Counted from the stretch's first letter, positions 1-9,887 are shown. The stretch: DNA of 64,000 nucleotides from DASWLF01 sp963768765 (GCA_963768765.1 CAVYJK010000025.1:118335-182334); one strand, 5' to 3'. The notes: a model not told the origin generated them from the letters alone. Numbers and translations are program-made.

Positions 1-1191
1 TTATGGCATATACCCTCTCGCCCGGAGCAGGTGAAAGCGGATTCCGTTTCGCCCGGGCTGATGCCGAAGGACCGGCTCATGGCATAGGCGGCGTTCAGGA
101 ACCACTGGTTGGTGAAGTAGTACTGGGCCTGGACGTAGCCGCCGAAGCGCTTGCCCAACTCCTGGTCAAAGAGGTTAGCGGTCCCGCTCCAGTGGAAAAA
201 GTTGGAGGCGAGGCCCGCAAAGCCAAAGGCTTCCACGCCCTGACCGATATACCACTGGGTCGACAGAGAGGCGGTGCCCGCCACATTGGCGCTGTAGGTG
301 GGAATCACCGGGATAAAGGTGGTGCCCATCACTATCCAGGGGTAGAGATACCGGTTGTTGGTCCTGATAGCAAAGTGTATTAAAACCATTCTCACCGAAA
401 AAGGGTTGGTTAACATTCGCCAGCCTCGCGAAGTCATCGCGCTGCACCCCGGCCACCACCTGGGCGGTGAAGGGGGTGGGGGTGCCGTAATAGGCGGCCT
501 TGCCCCAGAGGTCCTGCTGGAACATGACCTTGCCCTGGATCTGCGGCATCTCGCCGGACTCACGCCGCTGGTGTCATTCGGCTGAAAAAGTCCGCGAACC
601 GGCCACGTTGCTGCCTTCGCCGACCAGGGCCGCCACCGTCCAGGTACCGAGGAACTTCTGGGTCACCCTGATCTGGGCCAGCCGGGCGGTGGGAATGCCG
701 GTCGCCTGGAAGGGGCCGTCCTGCGCCGTTTCCGGCCACCATTCGCAGAGCATGGACCAGTACTGGCCGAACAGCAGTTCGGTCTCGGGCCAGTTCAAGC
801 GGAACATGGCGTGGCGCAGCCGCGGAGTGTAGGAATGCGGACGCGGTCTGCCGGCGCCCCCGGCATGGGCGCCGGCAGCATCGGGGGCCCTGCTTCGCCG
901 GCATCAAAGTCCATTTCGATGAAGCCGGTGGTCTGGGCGCCCCAGAGCTTGGGCCCCTTGATGGTGAAGTTGAAGCGGGAGCCCTGGGCCGTGAACTTCA
1001 GGCGGCCGTGGTGAAAGCTGTCGGTCATTGTTCCGGGCGATGAACCCATTCATGTTTTTGCCCTCCTGGGAGGAATCCCAGAAGGTGTCCAACTTGATGA
1101 AGCCGCCCAGAGAAAATTCGGCCGCGGCCAGGGCGGTAGACGGCACCACCAGGGCCAGCACTACGAGGATAAGTATAGTTTTTTTCATCAT
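1..1191 (-). pseudogene. DcaP-like outer-membrane porin, several frame breaks, runs off left edge
   Basis: The gene starts at MKKTILILVV with a signal peptide ending near STALAAAEF, behind an AAAGGGGGG ribosome site; two ATG codons overlap at 1188 and 1191. The mature part has porin strands typical of delta-proteobacterial DcaP-like proteins: FIKLDTFWDS, FNFTIKGPKLWGAQTTGFIE, FRLNWPETELLFGQYWS, RLAQIRVTQKFLGTWTVAAL and, near the left edge, YYFTNQWFLNAAYAMSRS. These segments lie in different frames, with shifts near 1040, 820, 575-590 and 385, so no continuous product is encoded as read. The coding signal is otherwise well conserved, so clustered base-calling errors are as likely as real decay. 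The C-terminal strands lie outside the window. The role would be passive uptake across the outer membrane. Confidence 0.7.
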
Positions 1192-1358
1192 TCCCCCCTT
1201 TGGTTGGAAAGTGGTAACCAATTTCTCCTTTCCGTAATTAGGCTAACTATCGATTTTCCTTAAGTTTTACCCCACCTCCTTTCCTCTATCGGTTTTACCC
1301 AGCGCCATATTAAAATGGGTAACAGCCTTTGTCAATAAAAAATTGCAAGAAAAGATGG

Positions 1359-1410
1359 TTTTTAGTTTTTAGTTTTTAGTTTTTGGTTTTTGGTTTTTGG
1401 TTTTTGGTTT
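1359..1410. repeat. GTTTTTA/GTTTTTG heptad tandem repeat
   Basis: About seven copies of a 7-bp unit, first GTTTTTA then GTTTTTG, lie about 170 bp upstream of the porin start. The same unit, in G or C-flanked variants, recurs at 1725-1745, 1953-1975, 2178-2212, 26230-26283, 33628-33660, 33903-33918, 48505-48523, 56497-56520, 58490-58528 and 58899-58935. Confidence 0.8.
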
Positions 1411-1589
1411 GCGCTGCGGGGAGAGCCCCTTTCATCCTGGCCATCTCACCCACTTGAGGCCGCTTAAGAAATTCTAACTTCTTTGAATCATTATGATGGG
1501 GTCATTTCCCACAGATATTTTTACCTTGCCAAGGCTTCTCTTACCCTCCCCCTTGATGGGGGAGGGTCAGGGTGGGGGTGATAATTTTT

Positions 1590-2212
<623 letters not shown>

Positions 2213-3953
2213 TTAAAAGGGGCCGTAATAGGGGTCCCAGAGGAAAGCCAGCAGCCCGGCCAGGATCATGTTGCCCTCCACCAGGGATTCCAGCATCAGG
2301 CTGGATTCCAGCACCCCACGGCGGTACAGGGTCAGATACCCCAGGGCGTAAAGGCCGCAGAGGCTGAGGGCGTATCCCAGGGAGGGGATGAGCCCCACCC
2401 AGGCGGCGGCCAACAGCATGGCGCTGAAGAGCAGGGAACAGACGGACAACAGGTTCAAGGTGCGCTCTTTGCCCAGGATGATGGCCAGGGTCTCTTTCCC
2501 CACCACCCGGTCCCCTTCGATGGCCATGATCTCGAAGAGGCCGGAGCGGATGAAAATCATGCCCGCCACGAAGAAGAAGGCGATGGCGGTGGCGCCGGAG
2601 GCGTCCTGGTCGGAGCACACCACCGGAATGAGGGCGGCCAGCACCCCCCAGGCCACCGCGGTGAACAGGGTCTTGGAGCCCGGGATCTCTTTGAGCTTGG
2701 TGATGCCCGTCATCTGGGCCAGGGGTTCCGGGATGATCTTGAAGCTGTAAACCAGGCCGATGCCGCTCATCACCAGGACGAAAACGAAGGGGAGCGGCCC
2801 CAGATAAGCCCCCAGGGCCAGGGCCATGAAGGCGGAAATGGCGCCGGTGACCAGCAGAAAGCGCCGGTGCCGCCCGTAGAAAATGGACTGCACCGGGTCG
2901 TTGAGCTTGGAGGCCGTGTCGGTGAAATGGTTGAGCAGGTGCATGGCGTAGACGTAGAAGAAGGCCACGAAGAAGTAAGTGAACTGCGGCTCCACCTGCT
3001 GGAGCAGGGAGGAGGTGTAGCTCAGCGACCCGGCGCCGGTGGCCACATAGAAATTGGACTTCAGGGAAAACCGCCAGGCCCGGTAGAGGTAGTTGGTCCA
3101 GGACCCGGGACGAAAGGCCCAGGCATGTTTCAGGGTGTTCACCACGTTGCCGATGAGCCAGTGGGGGGTGGAGGCCCCGGCGGTGACCCCCACGGTGGCA
3201 TAGCGGCTCATCTCCTCCAGGTCCAGCTCTTGTTCGGTCTCCACGTGGTAGGTGGGGATGCCGGTGTTCCGGGAAATCTCCACCAGGCGCTGGGTGTTGC
3301 CGCTGTTGCGGCCCCCCACCACCACCAGGGCTTCGGCCTGGCCGGCCAGGTCCTGGACTTCGGCCTGCCGGGAGGCGGTGGCGTCGCAGATGGTGTTGAA
3401 GATGCGGGCCTGGGGAAAGCGGGCCTGGACCTCGGAGACCCGGGCGGCAAACTGGGCCTCGCTCTGGGTGGTTTGGGCCACCACGATGAGGTCGCTCGAG
3501 TGCCGGCAGGGCCGCCACGTCCTGGGAGGTGGCGATGACGTAGCCCCGGCCTTCGGTGTGGCCCATGAGGCCCGCCACTTCCGGGTGGTCGGCGTCGCCC
3601 ACGATGAGGGTGGCGCACCCTTTGGTGGCCCAGCGCCGGATGATGGCCTGGACCTTGGCCACCCGGGGACAGGTGGCGTCAATGATGCGGACCCCCTCGG
3701 ACTCCAGGGCCAGCCGCTCCTGGGGCGGAATGCCGTGGGCCCGGATCACCACCAGGCCCTCGGGAACCTTCTCGCCCGGCGCCAACACCGTAATGCCCCG
3801 TTCCCTGAGCAGTTCCAACACCTGGGGATTGTGGATCAGGGGTCCGTAAGTGTAAATCTTGGTCTGGTTCTCGTTGATGGCTTTCAGGACCATCTCCAAA
3901 GCCCGCTTCACCCCGATGCAAAATCCCGCGGTGCGGGCCAAGACCACTTTCAC
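2213..3953 (-). CDS. ispH: IspH (HMBPP reductase) fused to a UbiA-family prenyltransferase-like domain; one frameshift
   Basis: Residues 1 to about 280 are IspH/LytB, the last MEP-pathway enzyme, reducing HMBPP to IPP and DMAPP with a [4Fe-4S] cluster. The three cluster cysteines are visible in GFCIGVKRA, DATCPRV and FNTICDATASRQAEV, with RAHGIPP, DHPEVAG and the closing GASTPHWLIGNV. After a short linker the chain becomes a multi-spanning membrane domain of about 290 residues with UbiA-superfamily signatures: NHFTDTASKLNDP (a variant of the first Asp-rich motif) and EGDRVVGKETLAIILG (second motif). A single-base frame change near 3499 splits it as read; restoring one frame gives a continuous fusion. 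The start is GTG at 3953, overlapping the stop of the SGNH gene as GTGA, so translation is probably coupled. Fusing an isoprenoid-precursor enzyme to a prenyl-using membrane domain suggests a shared lipid pathway, but the acceptor is unknown. IspH call firm; UbiA call good. Confidence 0.85.
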
Positions 3954-5104
3954 CTGCCACTACCTCCAGGTCCTTCCGTCTTGGCCAGGCGTTCTTTCAG
4001 AACCGCGCCCATGCGGCGGGCCACCAGTTGCCGGCCGGCGTCTTCCAGATGAATGCCGTCCGGCTGGTAGGCCGGCTCCGTCCGGGAGCACAAGACGTTG
4101 CGAAAGTCGATGAAATAAGGTTTGTCCTTGAGCCGGGCCATCAGCGCCTCATAGGTCACCATAAAGTTGTGCCGCAGGGCGAAATGGCGGCCCACCACGA
4201 TATCTTCCCGGGTCCTGACTTCCGGGGCCACCGGGCCGGTTTCCACCCACCAGCAGGGCTGCCAGAACAGCAGGAATTGAGCCCCGAAGGCGGCAGCCAC
4301 CTTGGCGTTGTAATCGTAGCGTTTTTCCGCGGCATCCACCATTTGCCGGAGAGCCGGCGAGTCCGGGTCAATGGGCACCAGACCCTGCCTAATCTTATCA
4401 TAAAATTCTTTGGTAAAGGAGGAGTACAGGGCCGCGTTCAGGGGTTTCAGCAACCCGAAAAAACTGTGGTGATAACTCTCCACCAGGCCCCGCAATTGCC
4501 AGTAGCCGTGATGGGCATAAGGGATGCGGTCTTGGGCGAAGTAGGCGCAATCGTTGGCGCCGTCGTAAAAAATGATTACCTGGGGCCGCGGTTGGTTTTC
4601 GATGAGCACTTTTTGCAGGTACTTGCTCTCCATCAAGGAATTGAAGCTGGGCTCCCCGAAATTAGTGAGATAGGCGGGCAGACGGGGCTCCTTCTGGTTA
4701 AGCTCCTCAGCCAGGAAGCTGGGGAGGGTTTTGTCATCATAATCCGTGGCCCCGGCCATGGTGGAGCCCCCGAAGAGCCAGAAGGTTTTGCAGTTTTGCC
4801 CCGGCCCCGCGCCGGGATTGTGAACGGTGGGACGGGGTCCCCCTTCTCTGATAAACAGGGCGTAGGGGTCGTAGCGGACGGGGTCGCCATCCCGGAGCTG
4901 ACCGTAAATCCAGTAATTGCTTGCCATGATGACCAGGAAACTGAAGATCTCCACCAGGACGGCGGCGGCCACCAACCATTTCAACCCGGTAATAATGCCA
5001 CGGAACAGCTCTTTCATCCCCTTGCTCATTTGGGAGGGCTTTGTAAGTTTAATGAATATCATTAGGGTCCGGCACGTCGCCCCCGCCAAAAGCCTGCCGG
5101 ACAC
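3950..5104 (-). CDS. Membrane-anchored SGNH/GDSL-type hydrolase
   Basis: A protein of up to 384 residues with one N-terminal membrane segment (WLVAAAVLVEIFSFLVIMAS) and an extracytoplasmic SGNH fold. The catalytic blocks are visible in order: FGGSTMAG (nucleophile Ser), GEPSFNS (Gly), YDGANDC (Asn) and DGIHLEDAGR (Asp and His near the C terminus). Such enzymes are esterases or acyl-transfer hydrolases acting on envelope lipids or polysaccharide acyl groups; the substrate cannot be read from the sequence. The stop overlaps the ispH start. Several starts are possible (5104, 5062, 5029 or 5017), none with a strong ribosome site; 5029 (MSKGMKELFRG) fits the membrane anchor best. Confidence 0.75.
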   Translation of the reverse strand: MSGRLLAGATCRTLMIFIKLTKPSQMSKGMKELFRGIITGLKWLVAAAVLVEIFSFLVIMASNYWIYGQLRDGDPVRYDPYALFIREGGPRPTVHNPGAGPGQNCKTFWLFGGSTMAGATDYDDKTLPSFLAEELNQKEPRLPAYLTNFGEPSFNSLMESKYLQKVLIENQPRPQVIIFYDGANDCAYFAQDRIPYAHHGYWQLRGLVESYHHSFFGLLKPLNAALYSSFTKEFYDKIRQGLVPIDPDSPALRQMVDAAEKRYDYNAKVAAAFGAQFLLFWQPCWWVETGPVAPEVRTREDIVVGRHFALRHNFMVTYEALMARLKDKPYFIDFRNVLCSRTEPAYQPDGIHLEDAGRQLVARRMGAVLKERLAKTEGPGGSGR

Positions 5105-5439
5105 TCCCTATTAATGAATAATGATAACCGGATAATCGGCAGTAAACAAGACCTCGGCTCTTCCTTGCCCCCCTCCCCGACGCCGCACCCTTGATGACGA
5201 AACACTACCGTGGCAGGGGCGCAAAAGCAGCCCGGGACTTCAAGATTGACCCGGCGCCGGCCTTATGTTAGGTTGCCCCAGAGAACCTCCGGAAAAAGAA
5301 GCAATGCCGCGGCAGTCCCTGGCCTGCGCCGGCCCCGGCAGGAGGGCCGGGCCAGCCAAGGTGGCGCATTTTGGACCTCCGGACAATCATCTGGAAACCT
5401 AAAACCGGGAACTTGGGGTCCGGCCCCGAAGGTTTGTCC
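5105..5439. other. Divergent intergenic region, no gene seen
   Basis: This 335-bp gap separates the leftward SGNH-ispH unit from the rightward CruF-like gene, so promoters for both should lie here. I see no convincing sigma-70 pair, hairpin or conserved leader. Apparent reading frames inside it lack ribosome sites and family resemblance. Confidence 0.5.
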
Positions 5440-6231
5440 ATGGGACACTTTCTCTGGCTGTTGGGCGCCACCATCTGGCTTAGGCCTTACGTCTTCATCT
5501 TCCTGGCGGTCTACCTGCTGCTGGCCACCTGGCAGCTGGGCTGTGGGCGGGCTGCGGCCTTCCTGGTCCTGGGGTGTCTCATCTCCTGGAGCGCCGAGTT
5601 CACCTCCATCCACTGGGGCTTCCCCTTCGGCGAGTACCTTTACATCCCCGCCACCGTGGACCGGGAACTCTGGGTAGCGGGAGTTCCTTTCATGGATTCC
5701 CTGTCTTACGTCTTTCTGGCCTACGCCAGCTATACCCTGGCCCTAACGGCTCTGGGGGCGCCGGAGCGGGGGTCCCGGTTCTACCTGGATCAGGACCCTG
5801 CCCTGCTGGGATCGGTGCGCCTCCTGATCCTGGGGGCGGTGTTGATGGTCACCCTGGACATCGTCATCGACCCCCTGGCCCTCAGGGGCTACCGCTGGTT
5901 TATGGGGCAAATCTACGGCTACCCCGAACCGGGGGTCTACTTCGGCATCACCCTGAGCAATTTTGGGGGCTGGTTCCTGGTGGCCCTGGTCCTCATCCGG
6001 GTGTTACAGTCCCTCATCACCAAAATCGGGCCGTCGCGGTGGGATTGGGGAAGGCGCTCCTTCCCGTTCCAGGCCTTGCTGGGCCCGGCCTTTTACCTGG
6101 GAATTCTGGGATTCAACCTGACCATGACCTTCCTCATCGGCGAGGCCACCTTGGGATGGGTGGGGGTCTTTATCTATTTACCCTTCCTGAGCTGGCTGCT
6201 CCTGAAGCTCCTGCCCGGGGACCGGAAGTAG
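5440..6231 (+). CDS. CruF-like carotenoid biosynthesis membrane protein (DUF422)
   Basis: About 263 residues from the ATG at 5440 (MGHFLWLLG; AAGG about nine bases upstream). An in-frame start at 5371 would add a non-hydrophobic leader and is less likely. Seven or so hydrophobic segments are visible, with the family signature EFTSIHWGFPFGEYLYIP and a conserved DIVIDPLALRGYRW stretch. In characterised relatives (CruF, bisanhydrobacterioruberin hydratase) the family hydrates the end of acyclic carotenoids; other members are known only by association. No carotene synthase or desaturase lies nearby, so the substrate is open. The 3' end overlaps the convergent phosphorylase gene by about 54 bp. 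Confidence 0.75.
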   Translation: MGHFLWLLGATIWLRPYVFIFLAVYLLLATWQLGCGRAAAFLVLGCLISWSAEFTSIHWGFPFGEYLYIPATVDRELWVAGVPFMDSLSYVFLAYASYTLALTALGAPERGSRFYLDQDPALLGSVRLLILGAVLMVTLDIVIDPLALRGYRWFMGQIYGYPEPGVYFGITLSNFGGWFLVALVLIRVLQSLITKIGPSRWDWGRRSFPFQALLGPAFYLGILGFNLTMTFLIGEATLGWVGVFIYLPFLSWLLLKLLPGDRK

Positions 6232-6993
6232 GGGCAGCAGGAGCATCAGGGCCCGGGCCAGCCGGTCGGCGGCCAACCGGCTGCGGCGCCACCAGTGGAG
6301 CAGCGGTCTTATCCGGCCGGGGTCGGCCGCCAGCCAGCTTAGCGCCGCCCGGACCCCCACGTTGCCCCCGGCCCGGACGATAAACTCGGGAATCTCTTCC
6401 CCCCAGGCATCCGTTATGGCCCGGAGACCCAGGAAGGCCAGGCCCTCCGCCTGCGCCAGCCTGGCCACAACGGCGCTCTCCTGGTCCAGGACCGGCCGGG
6501 CCAGGCCGCGCCAGTCCTCCCCCAGGCGCTCTTTATTGATGATCACGGGGGTGGTGACCAGGCTGCCCGGCCAGGCGGCCAACCCGGCCTCTTTAAGGCA
6601 CGCCAGCAACTCCGGCAGCTCTCGGGGCGGCAAAGGCGTCGGCGCCGGCGTGAGGAGGGCGCGCCCCGCCTCGTATTCCCAGAAGGAAGCCCCCAGGACC
6701 AGGACGCCGGGGGTCAGCTCCGGGGTCAGGGCGCCGCCGAAGCCCACCGATACCAGGATGGCCGGGCGCTCCTCACGCAACAACCGCCGGGCCGCCTGAA
6801 GGGCCCCGTCGCCGCCCATGCCGGTGAGGACCACCAGGCCCCGCTCGCGGCCCACCGCAAACTCCCAGGCGGGAAACCCCAGGCCCCACCGGCGCCGGGC
6901 CTTGATCCGGCGCAAAAAAGGCCGCACTTCATAGGGCAGTGCGGCCAGTAAAGCAAAGCGGCAGGGCCGGGTGGCCGTGGCGGCCCCAGGCAT
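6178..6993 (-). CDS. Phosphorylase-superfamily nucleosidase (HpnG/MTA-SAH nucleosidase-like)
   Basis: A 271-residue PNP/UDP-family enzyme. Motifs: LAALPYEVRPFL at the N terminus, VSVGFGGALTPELTPG for the phosphate/ribose pocket, DQESAVVARLAQ (the Glu that contacts ribose hydroxyls) and LRAITDAWGEEIPEF for base recognition. The spacing resembles hopanoid-associated phosphorylase HpnG and MTA/SAH nucleosidases; futalosine hydrolase is another possibility. With IspH, UbiA-like and CruF-like neighbours a role in a terpenoid or quinone pathway is attractive but inferred. Its ATG overlaps the stop of the upstream membrane-protein gene by one base, so the two are probably co-transcribed. The last ~35 residues (Leu-rich, QEQPAQEG) are unusual and read across the neighbouring gene's end. 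Confidence 0.65.
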   Translation of the reverse strand: MPGAATATRPCRFALLAALPYEVRPFLRRIKARRRWGLGFPAWEFAVGRERGLVVLTGMGGDGALQAARRLLREERPAILVSVGFGGALTPELTPGVLVLGASFWEYEAGRALLTPAPTPLPPRELPELLACLKEAGLAAWPGSLVTTPVIINKERLGEDWRGLARPVLDQESAVVARLAQAEGLAFLGLRAITDAWGEEIPEFIVRAGGNVGVRAALSWLAADPGRIRPLLHWWRRSRLAADRLARALMLLLPLLPVPGQELQEQPAQEG

Positions 6994-7727
6994 CAGGACT
7001 TGGGGACCGGCAAGTGGCTCCGGTTGGGCGGCTCCGGGGAAAACAGCTCCGCCTGGGGGGCCGCGGTGCCCACCTGCTTGGGCCGCCGCCAGCGCCGCCC
7101 CTGAACCAGGAGGCTGCCGTTCTTGTGGAGCACGGTGCGGTCATCCAGTATGATCAGACCGTGCTTCTCGGAAATGTCGGTGTAATATTGATATTTCATG
7201 TGCTTCTGGTTGAGGCGGTACTTGAAGAATAAAAAGAACAGCATGTAGATGACGACGATGACCCCCAGGCCCGCCAGGACATAGCTCAGAAACAGGAAAG
7301 TGTTGTAGCCCAGCGATCCCAGCCAGGCCATGATGTAGTTCATGTTGTAGAGGGCGAATATGGTCACCAGCAGCAGAAACAGGATGCTGAGATACGGCAG
7401 GCGCCGGAACTGGCTGATGACCGCGTCCATCTGGTTGGCCGGCGCCTCAGCGCCCGGCGGCTCGGTCTCCGCTTCGCCGCCCAGGAAATAATTGAAGCCC
7501 GTAATGATAACCCCCATGAGAAAGGTGAAGACAATGGGGAAGGCGAAGGCCACGAAGACATACTCCCGCCAGGGAAAGGCGCTTTGCACCCGGTGGTATT
7601 TGTCGTCGGAAGCCCACAGGACCACAATGATGAAGATGACAATCTCCAGGATCCCGATGAGCTTAAGGTAATCGAAGAACAGCTTCTTGCGGTCAGCCTT
7701 GGTGAAATAATTGGCGATCTTAGACAT
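6993..7727 (-). CDS. Four-helix membrane protein of unknown function
   Basis: 244 residues from the ATG at 7727 (MSKIANYFTK; AGGGGG nine bases upstream). An in-frame extension to 7904 would read back through the cspA terminator and is rejected. Four membrane segments are visible: LIGILEIVIFIIVVLWA, YVFVAFAFPIVFTFLMGVII, LSILFLLLVTIFALYN and FLSYVLAGLGVIVVIYMLFFLFF. A charged loop rich in Glu and Pro (GGEAETEPPGAEAP) sits between helices 2 and 3. The cytoplasmic tail carries HGLIILDDRTVLHKNGSLLV and a basic patch (GRRWRRPKQ). I do not recognise the family. It overlaps the phosphorylase start by one base. Confidence 0.7.
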   Translation of the reverse strand: MSKIANYFTKADRKKLFFDYLKLIGILEIVIFIIVVLWASDDKYHRVQSAFPWREYVFVAFAFPIVFTFLMGVIITGFNYFLGGEAETEPPGAEAPANQMDAVISQFRRLPYLSILFLLLVTIFALYNMNYIMAWLGSLGYNTFLFLSYVLAGLGVIVVIYMLFFLFFKYRLNQKHMKYQYYTDISEKHGLIILDDRTVLHKNGSLLVQGRRWRRPKQVGTAAPQAELFSPEPPNRSHLPVPKS

Positions 7728-7877
7728 ACTGACTGCCCCCTGGGGCCGATGGTCGTAGCTTAAAAAGATAACAATAAAAGGGCCTCCGGTCAATCCCTTT
7801 CTAAGCCCGTTGCCACGGGGCGGGCTCCAAACCTCGTTTTCCTGGACCCGGGGGCATGCTCGTCTCCCCTTGACGAC

Positions 7878-7904
7878 AAAAAAGTTGGGGGCCGGCGCCC
7901 CCAA
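7878..7904 (-). terminator. Rho-independent terminator of the cold-shock gene
   Basis: On the minus strand TTGGGGGC-GCCG-GCCCCCAA forms a perfect 8-bp stem followed by CTTTTTT. It lies about 55 bp past the cold-shock stop codon. A second, GGGGCCCC-based palindrome sits between the two (7910-7935). Confidence 0.85.
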
Positions 7905-7960
7905 TGAACTTCGGGGCCCCGTGGGGCCCCGTAATTTTTCCCTGGTTTGTTATGGCTCCC

Positions 7961-8170
7961 CTAACGTCCCAACTTGATGACGTTCTGGGCCTGCAGGCCT
8001 TTGGCCCCCTGAACCACCTCAAATTCTACCTCCTGGTCTTCCTGGAGGGTGCGAAACCCCTCTCCCTGGATGGCGGTGTGATGCACGAACACATCGGTGC
8101 CGTCTTCCTGGGAAATGAAACCATAGCCCTTGGCATCATTGAACCACTTTACCTTCCCCTTTACTCTCAT
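7961..8170 (-). CDS. Cold-shock-domain protein (CspA family)
   Basis: 69 residues, the full usual length of one cold-shock OB fold. RNP1 is KGYGFISQ and RNP2 is VFVHHTAI; the N terminus VKGKVKWFNDAKGYG is textbook. It binds single-stranded RNA or DNA and acts as an RNA chaperone in the cytoplasm. The ribosome site is strong (GGGAGG ten bases before ATG). A long leader is likely, since about 450 bp upstream are free of genes; leaders of this kind often fold in a temperature-dependent way, though no specific fold was confirmed here. The gene is monocistronic, ended by the hairpin at 7878-7904. Confidence 0.95.
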   Translation of the reverse strand: MRVKGKVKWFNDAKGYGFISQEDGTDVFVHHTAIQGEGFRTLQEDQEVEFEVVQGAKGLQAQNVIKLGR

Positions 8171-8519
8171 GCTGAAAAAACCTCCCGAAAATTATCAAGC
8201 CGTAACCTGCTCCCGGAGCAGTAAGGTGAAAGCAGCCAGATAAAACCGGAAACGCGACCCTGCACCGTTCCCATGGTTCAGGGTGATTCCTCCGGCGTGC
8301 CATCTCGCTCTATTTAGTTAATCTGCTGCCGGGATGTCAAGTTGAAAAACGAACCTTAGTTCTATTTTTAAAAATTATTCAGGTGAGTAATCTTGGACTT
8401 CAAGAATTGGGCGCCGATATCCGCCGAGTTCCAGTCAGGTGTTTTCAACGGCATCGAATAGCCTCGTCAAATTGCGGCATCTCATGGACCCCGATTGCCT
8501 TTTAGGCCAGGGGAATCGT
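8171..8519 (-). promoter_or_regulatory. Upstream leader region of the cold-shock gene
   Basis: No gene is visible. A weak promoter candidate on the minus strand is CTGACA near 8336-8341 followed at about 18 bp by TAAATA near 8312-8317, which would give a leader of about 135 bases. Support is by eye only. Confidence 0.3.
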
Positions 8520-8521
8520 CC

Positions 8522-8557
8522 AAAAATTAAGGGGAGAAATCTTATTTCTCCCCTTAA
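8522..8557 (-). terminator. Rho-independent terminator of the receiver/kinase gene
   Basis: On the minus strand TTAAGGGGAGAAAT pairs perfectly with ATTTCTCCCCTTAA across a three-base loop, and TTTTTG follows. It lies 80 bp past the stop of the kinase gene that ends at 8637. Confidence 0.85.
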
Positions 8558-8636
8558 CCTTGGAGTGGACGCTAAAATAAATGGGGAGGGCGCCGCGGCC
8601 CTCCCTGAGACTACCCGTCACTCCTACTCACCTTGG

Positions 8637-9749
8637 TTAATAGTTGGGCAGCGAGACCACAAAATTGGAGCCGTCCGTCTTGGGTTCGTACCAGATATCG
8701 CCGCCGTAGTTGGTAACGATGTCCCGGCTGAGGTAGAGCCCCAGGCCCAGGCCGGCGCCGTCTCCCCGGGCCCGGCGCGGCCGGGGGGTGAAGTTGGAAA
8801 ATAGCATGGACCGTAGTTCTTCGGGCACGGGCTTGCCGCTGTTGTAAACCTTCAAGCGGCAGCTGTCGCCCAACCGGTCCCAGTCGATGATGATGCTGCC
8901 TCCCGCCTCGCCGTGACTGAGGGCATTGTTGACGAGGTTCCGGAAGACGCTTTTCAGCCACAGCCCGCTGCCCTTTACCGAAATGGACTCCGGGTGGAAG
9001 GCCAGGCGGTTTTCCAGGGTAACGTGATGGTCCCGGATCTCCTCGGCCAGTTCCGCCAGCACCGGGGCCACCACATCGCGGCTCAGATCCAGTATTTCCC
9101 GTTCCAGTTCCCCTTGCACGGTTTTGCTGATGGCCTGGTCCATGAACTCTTCGGTGAGGCTGATCAATTTCTCCACCCGGCTGCTGATCTCCCGGACCTT
9201 GGCCCGGGCGCCCTGGTCCACTTCGCCAAAGGTCCCCCGGCCCAACAGCTTCAAGGCCGCGGCGGTGGAAACTATGGAACCCCGGATGTCATGGAACATG
9301 ACCATCAGCCGGTTCAAAACCCGTTCGTTGACTGCATTCGCCGAGATCGCCGGAGCCTGGGCGGGGGGGAGGTCCACCACCTCCAGGCTCTCCAGGCAGT
9401 CGTTAACCCGTCGCCACAGTTCGGTGGGGCTCACCGGCATCAGGATGTAGTCATCGATCTCAATCTGATACGCCTCCATGGGAAAGGTCATCTCATGGTT
9501 GCCGCTGACCACCATGACCTTGACCTCCGGGTTCAATCTCTTGGCCCGCTTCAGGACATCCAGGTTGTCCAGCTCCTCCATGGAAAGCTTGGCAATGATC
9601 AAATCGTAGTTCTTTCTAACCAGCGCCTCCAGCGCCACTTCCGGGCTGCCCGAGGCCCGGACGGAAAATCCTCTGTATTCCAGCACCCAGCCGATGGTCC
9701 GAAAGAGATGAGACCCGTCACCCAGTAGCAGAATTTCGTATTTGGCCAT
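8637..9749 (-). CDS. Receiver-histidine kinase hybrid with a degenerate receiver
   Basis: 370 residues. Residues 1-120 form a CheY-like fold, but the phospho-acceptor position reads YDLIIAKLSM, with Lys where Asp is expected, so this receiver should not be phosphorylated normally. Residues 140-210 hold a HisKA-type dimerisation helix with HDIRGSI, and residues 240-370 a GHKL ATPase with NLVNNALSHGEA (N box) and GDGAGLGLGLYLSRDIV (G box). No membrane segment is present, so the kinase is cytoplasmic. A good ribosome site (AGGAG) precedes the ATG. A 35-bp motif at 9853-9887, shared with one upstream of the next receiver gene, lies about 100 bp upstream. It is the last gene of a leftward signalling cluster. 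Confidence 0.85.
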   Translation of the reverse strand: MAKYEILLLGDGSHLFRTIGWVLEYRGFSVRASGSPEVALEALVRKNYDLIIAKLSMEELDNLDVLKRAKRLNPEVKVMVVSGNHEMTFPMEAYQIEIDDYILMPVSPTELWRRVNDCLESLEVVDLPPAQAPAISANAVNERVLNRLMVMFHDIRGSIVSTAAALKLLGRGTFGEVDQGARAKVREISSRVEKLISLTEEFMDQAISKTVQGELEREILDLSRDVVAPVLAELAEEIRDHHVTLENRLAFHPESISVKGSGLWLKSVFRNLVNNALSHGEAGGSIIIDWDRLGDSCRLKVYNSGKPVPEELRSMLFSNFTPRPRRARGDGAGLGLGLYLSRDIVTNYGGDIWYEPKTDGSNFVVSLPNY

Positions 9750-9852
9750 GAGATTGTCTCCTGATCCCCCGCTGAGAACTGCCTGTGAATCCCGAGACTG
9801 ACTTTAACCTGGTTATCATCTAACCTTAGGTTTCGGTTTGCCGTCAATCCGT

Positions 9853-9887
9853 AAAAATACCCATTTAACCGTAGGCAAAACTACCTA
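9853..9887. promoter_or_regulatory. Conserved 35-bp motif, copy A (candidate NarL-type site)
   Basis: The stretch AAAAATACCCATTTAACC followed by GTAGGCAAAACTACCTA matches copy B at 10522-10556 at about 28 of 35 positions. Both carry two TACC(C/T)A half-sites, close to the TACYYMT heptamer known for NarL. It lies upstream of the receiver/kinase gene and overlaps the stop codon of the receiver gene. Confidence 0.5.

Noticed and set aside
1359..1410. Heptad arrays as a CRISPR array
   Set aside because: Units of 7 bp without spacers; no cas genes in the window.
6993..7904. Long form of the four-helix membrane protein starting at 7904
   Set aside because: It would translate the cspA terminator; ATG 7727 has a good ribosome site.
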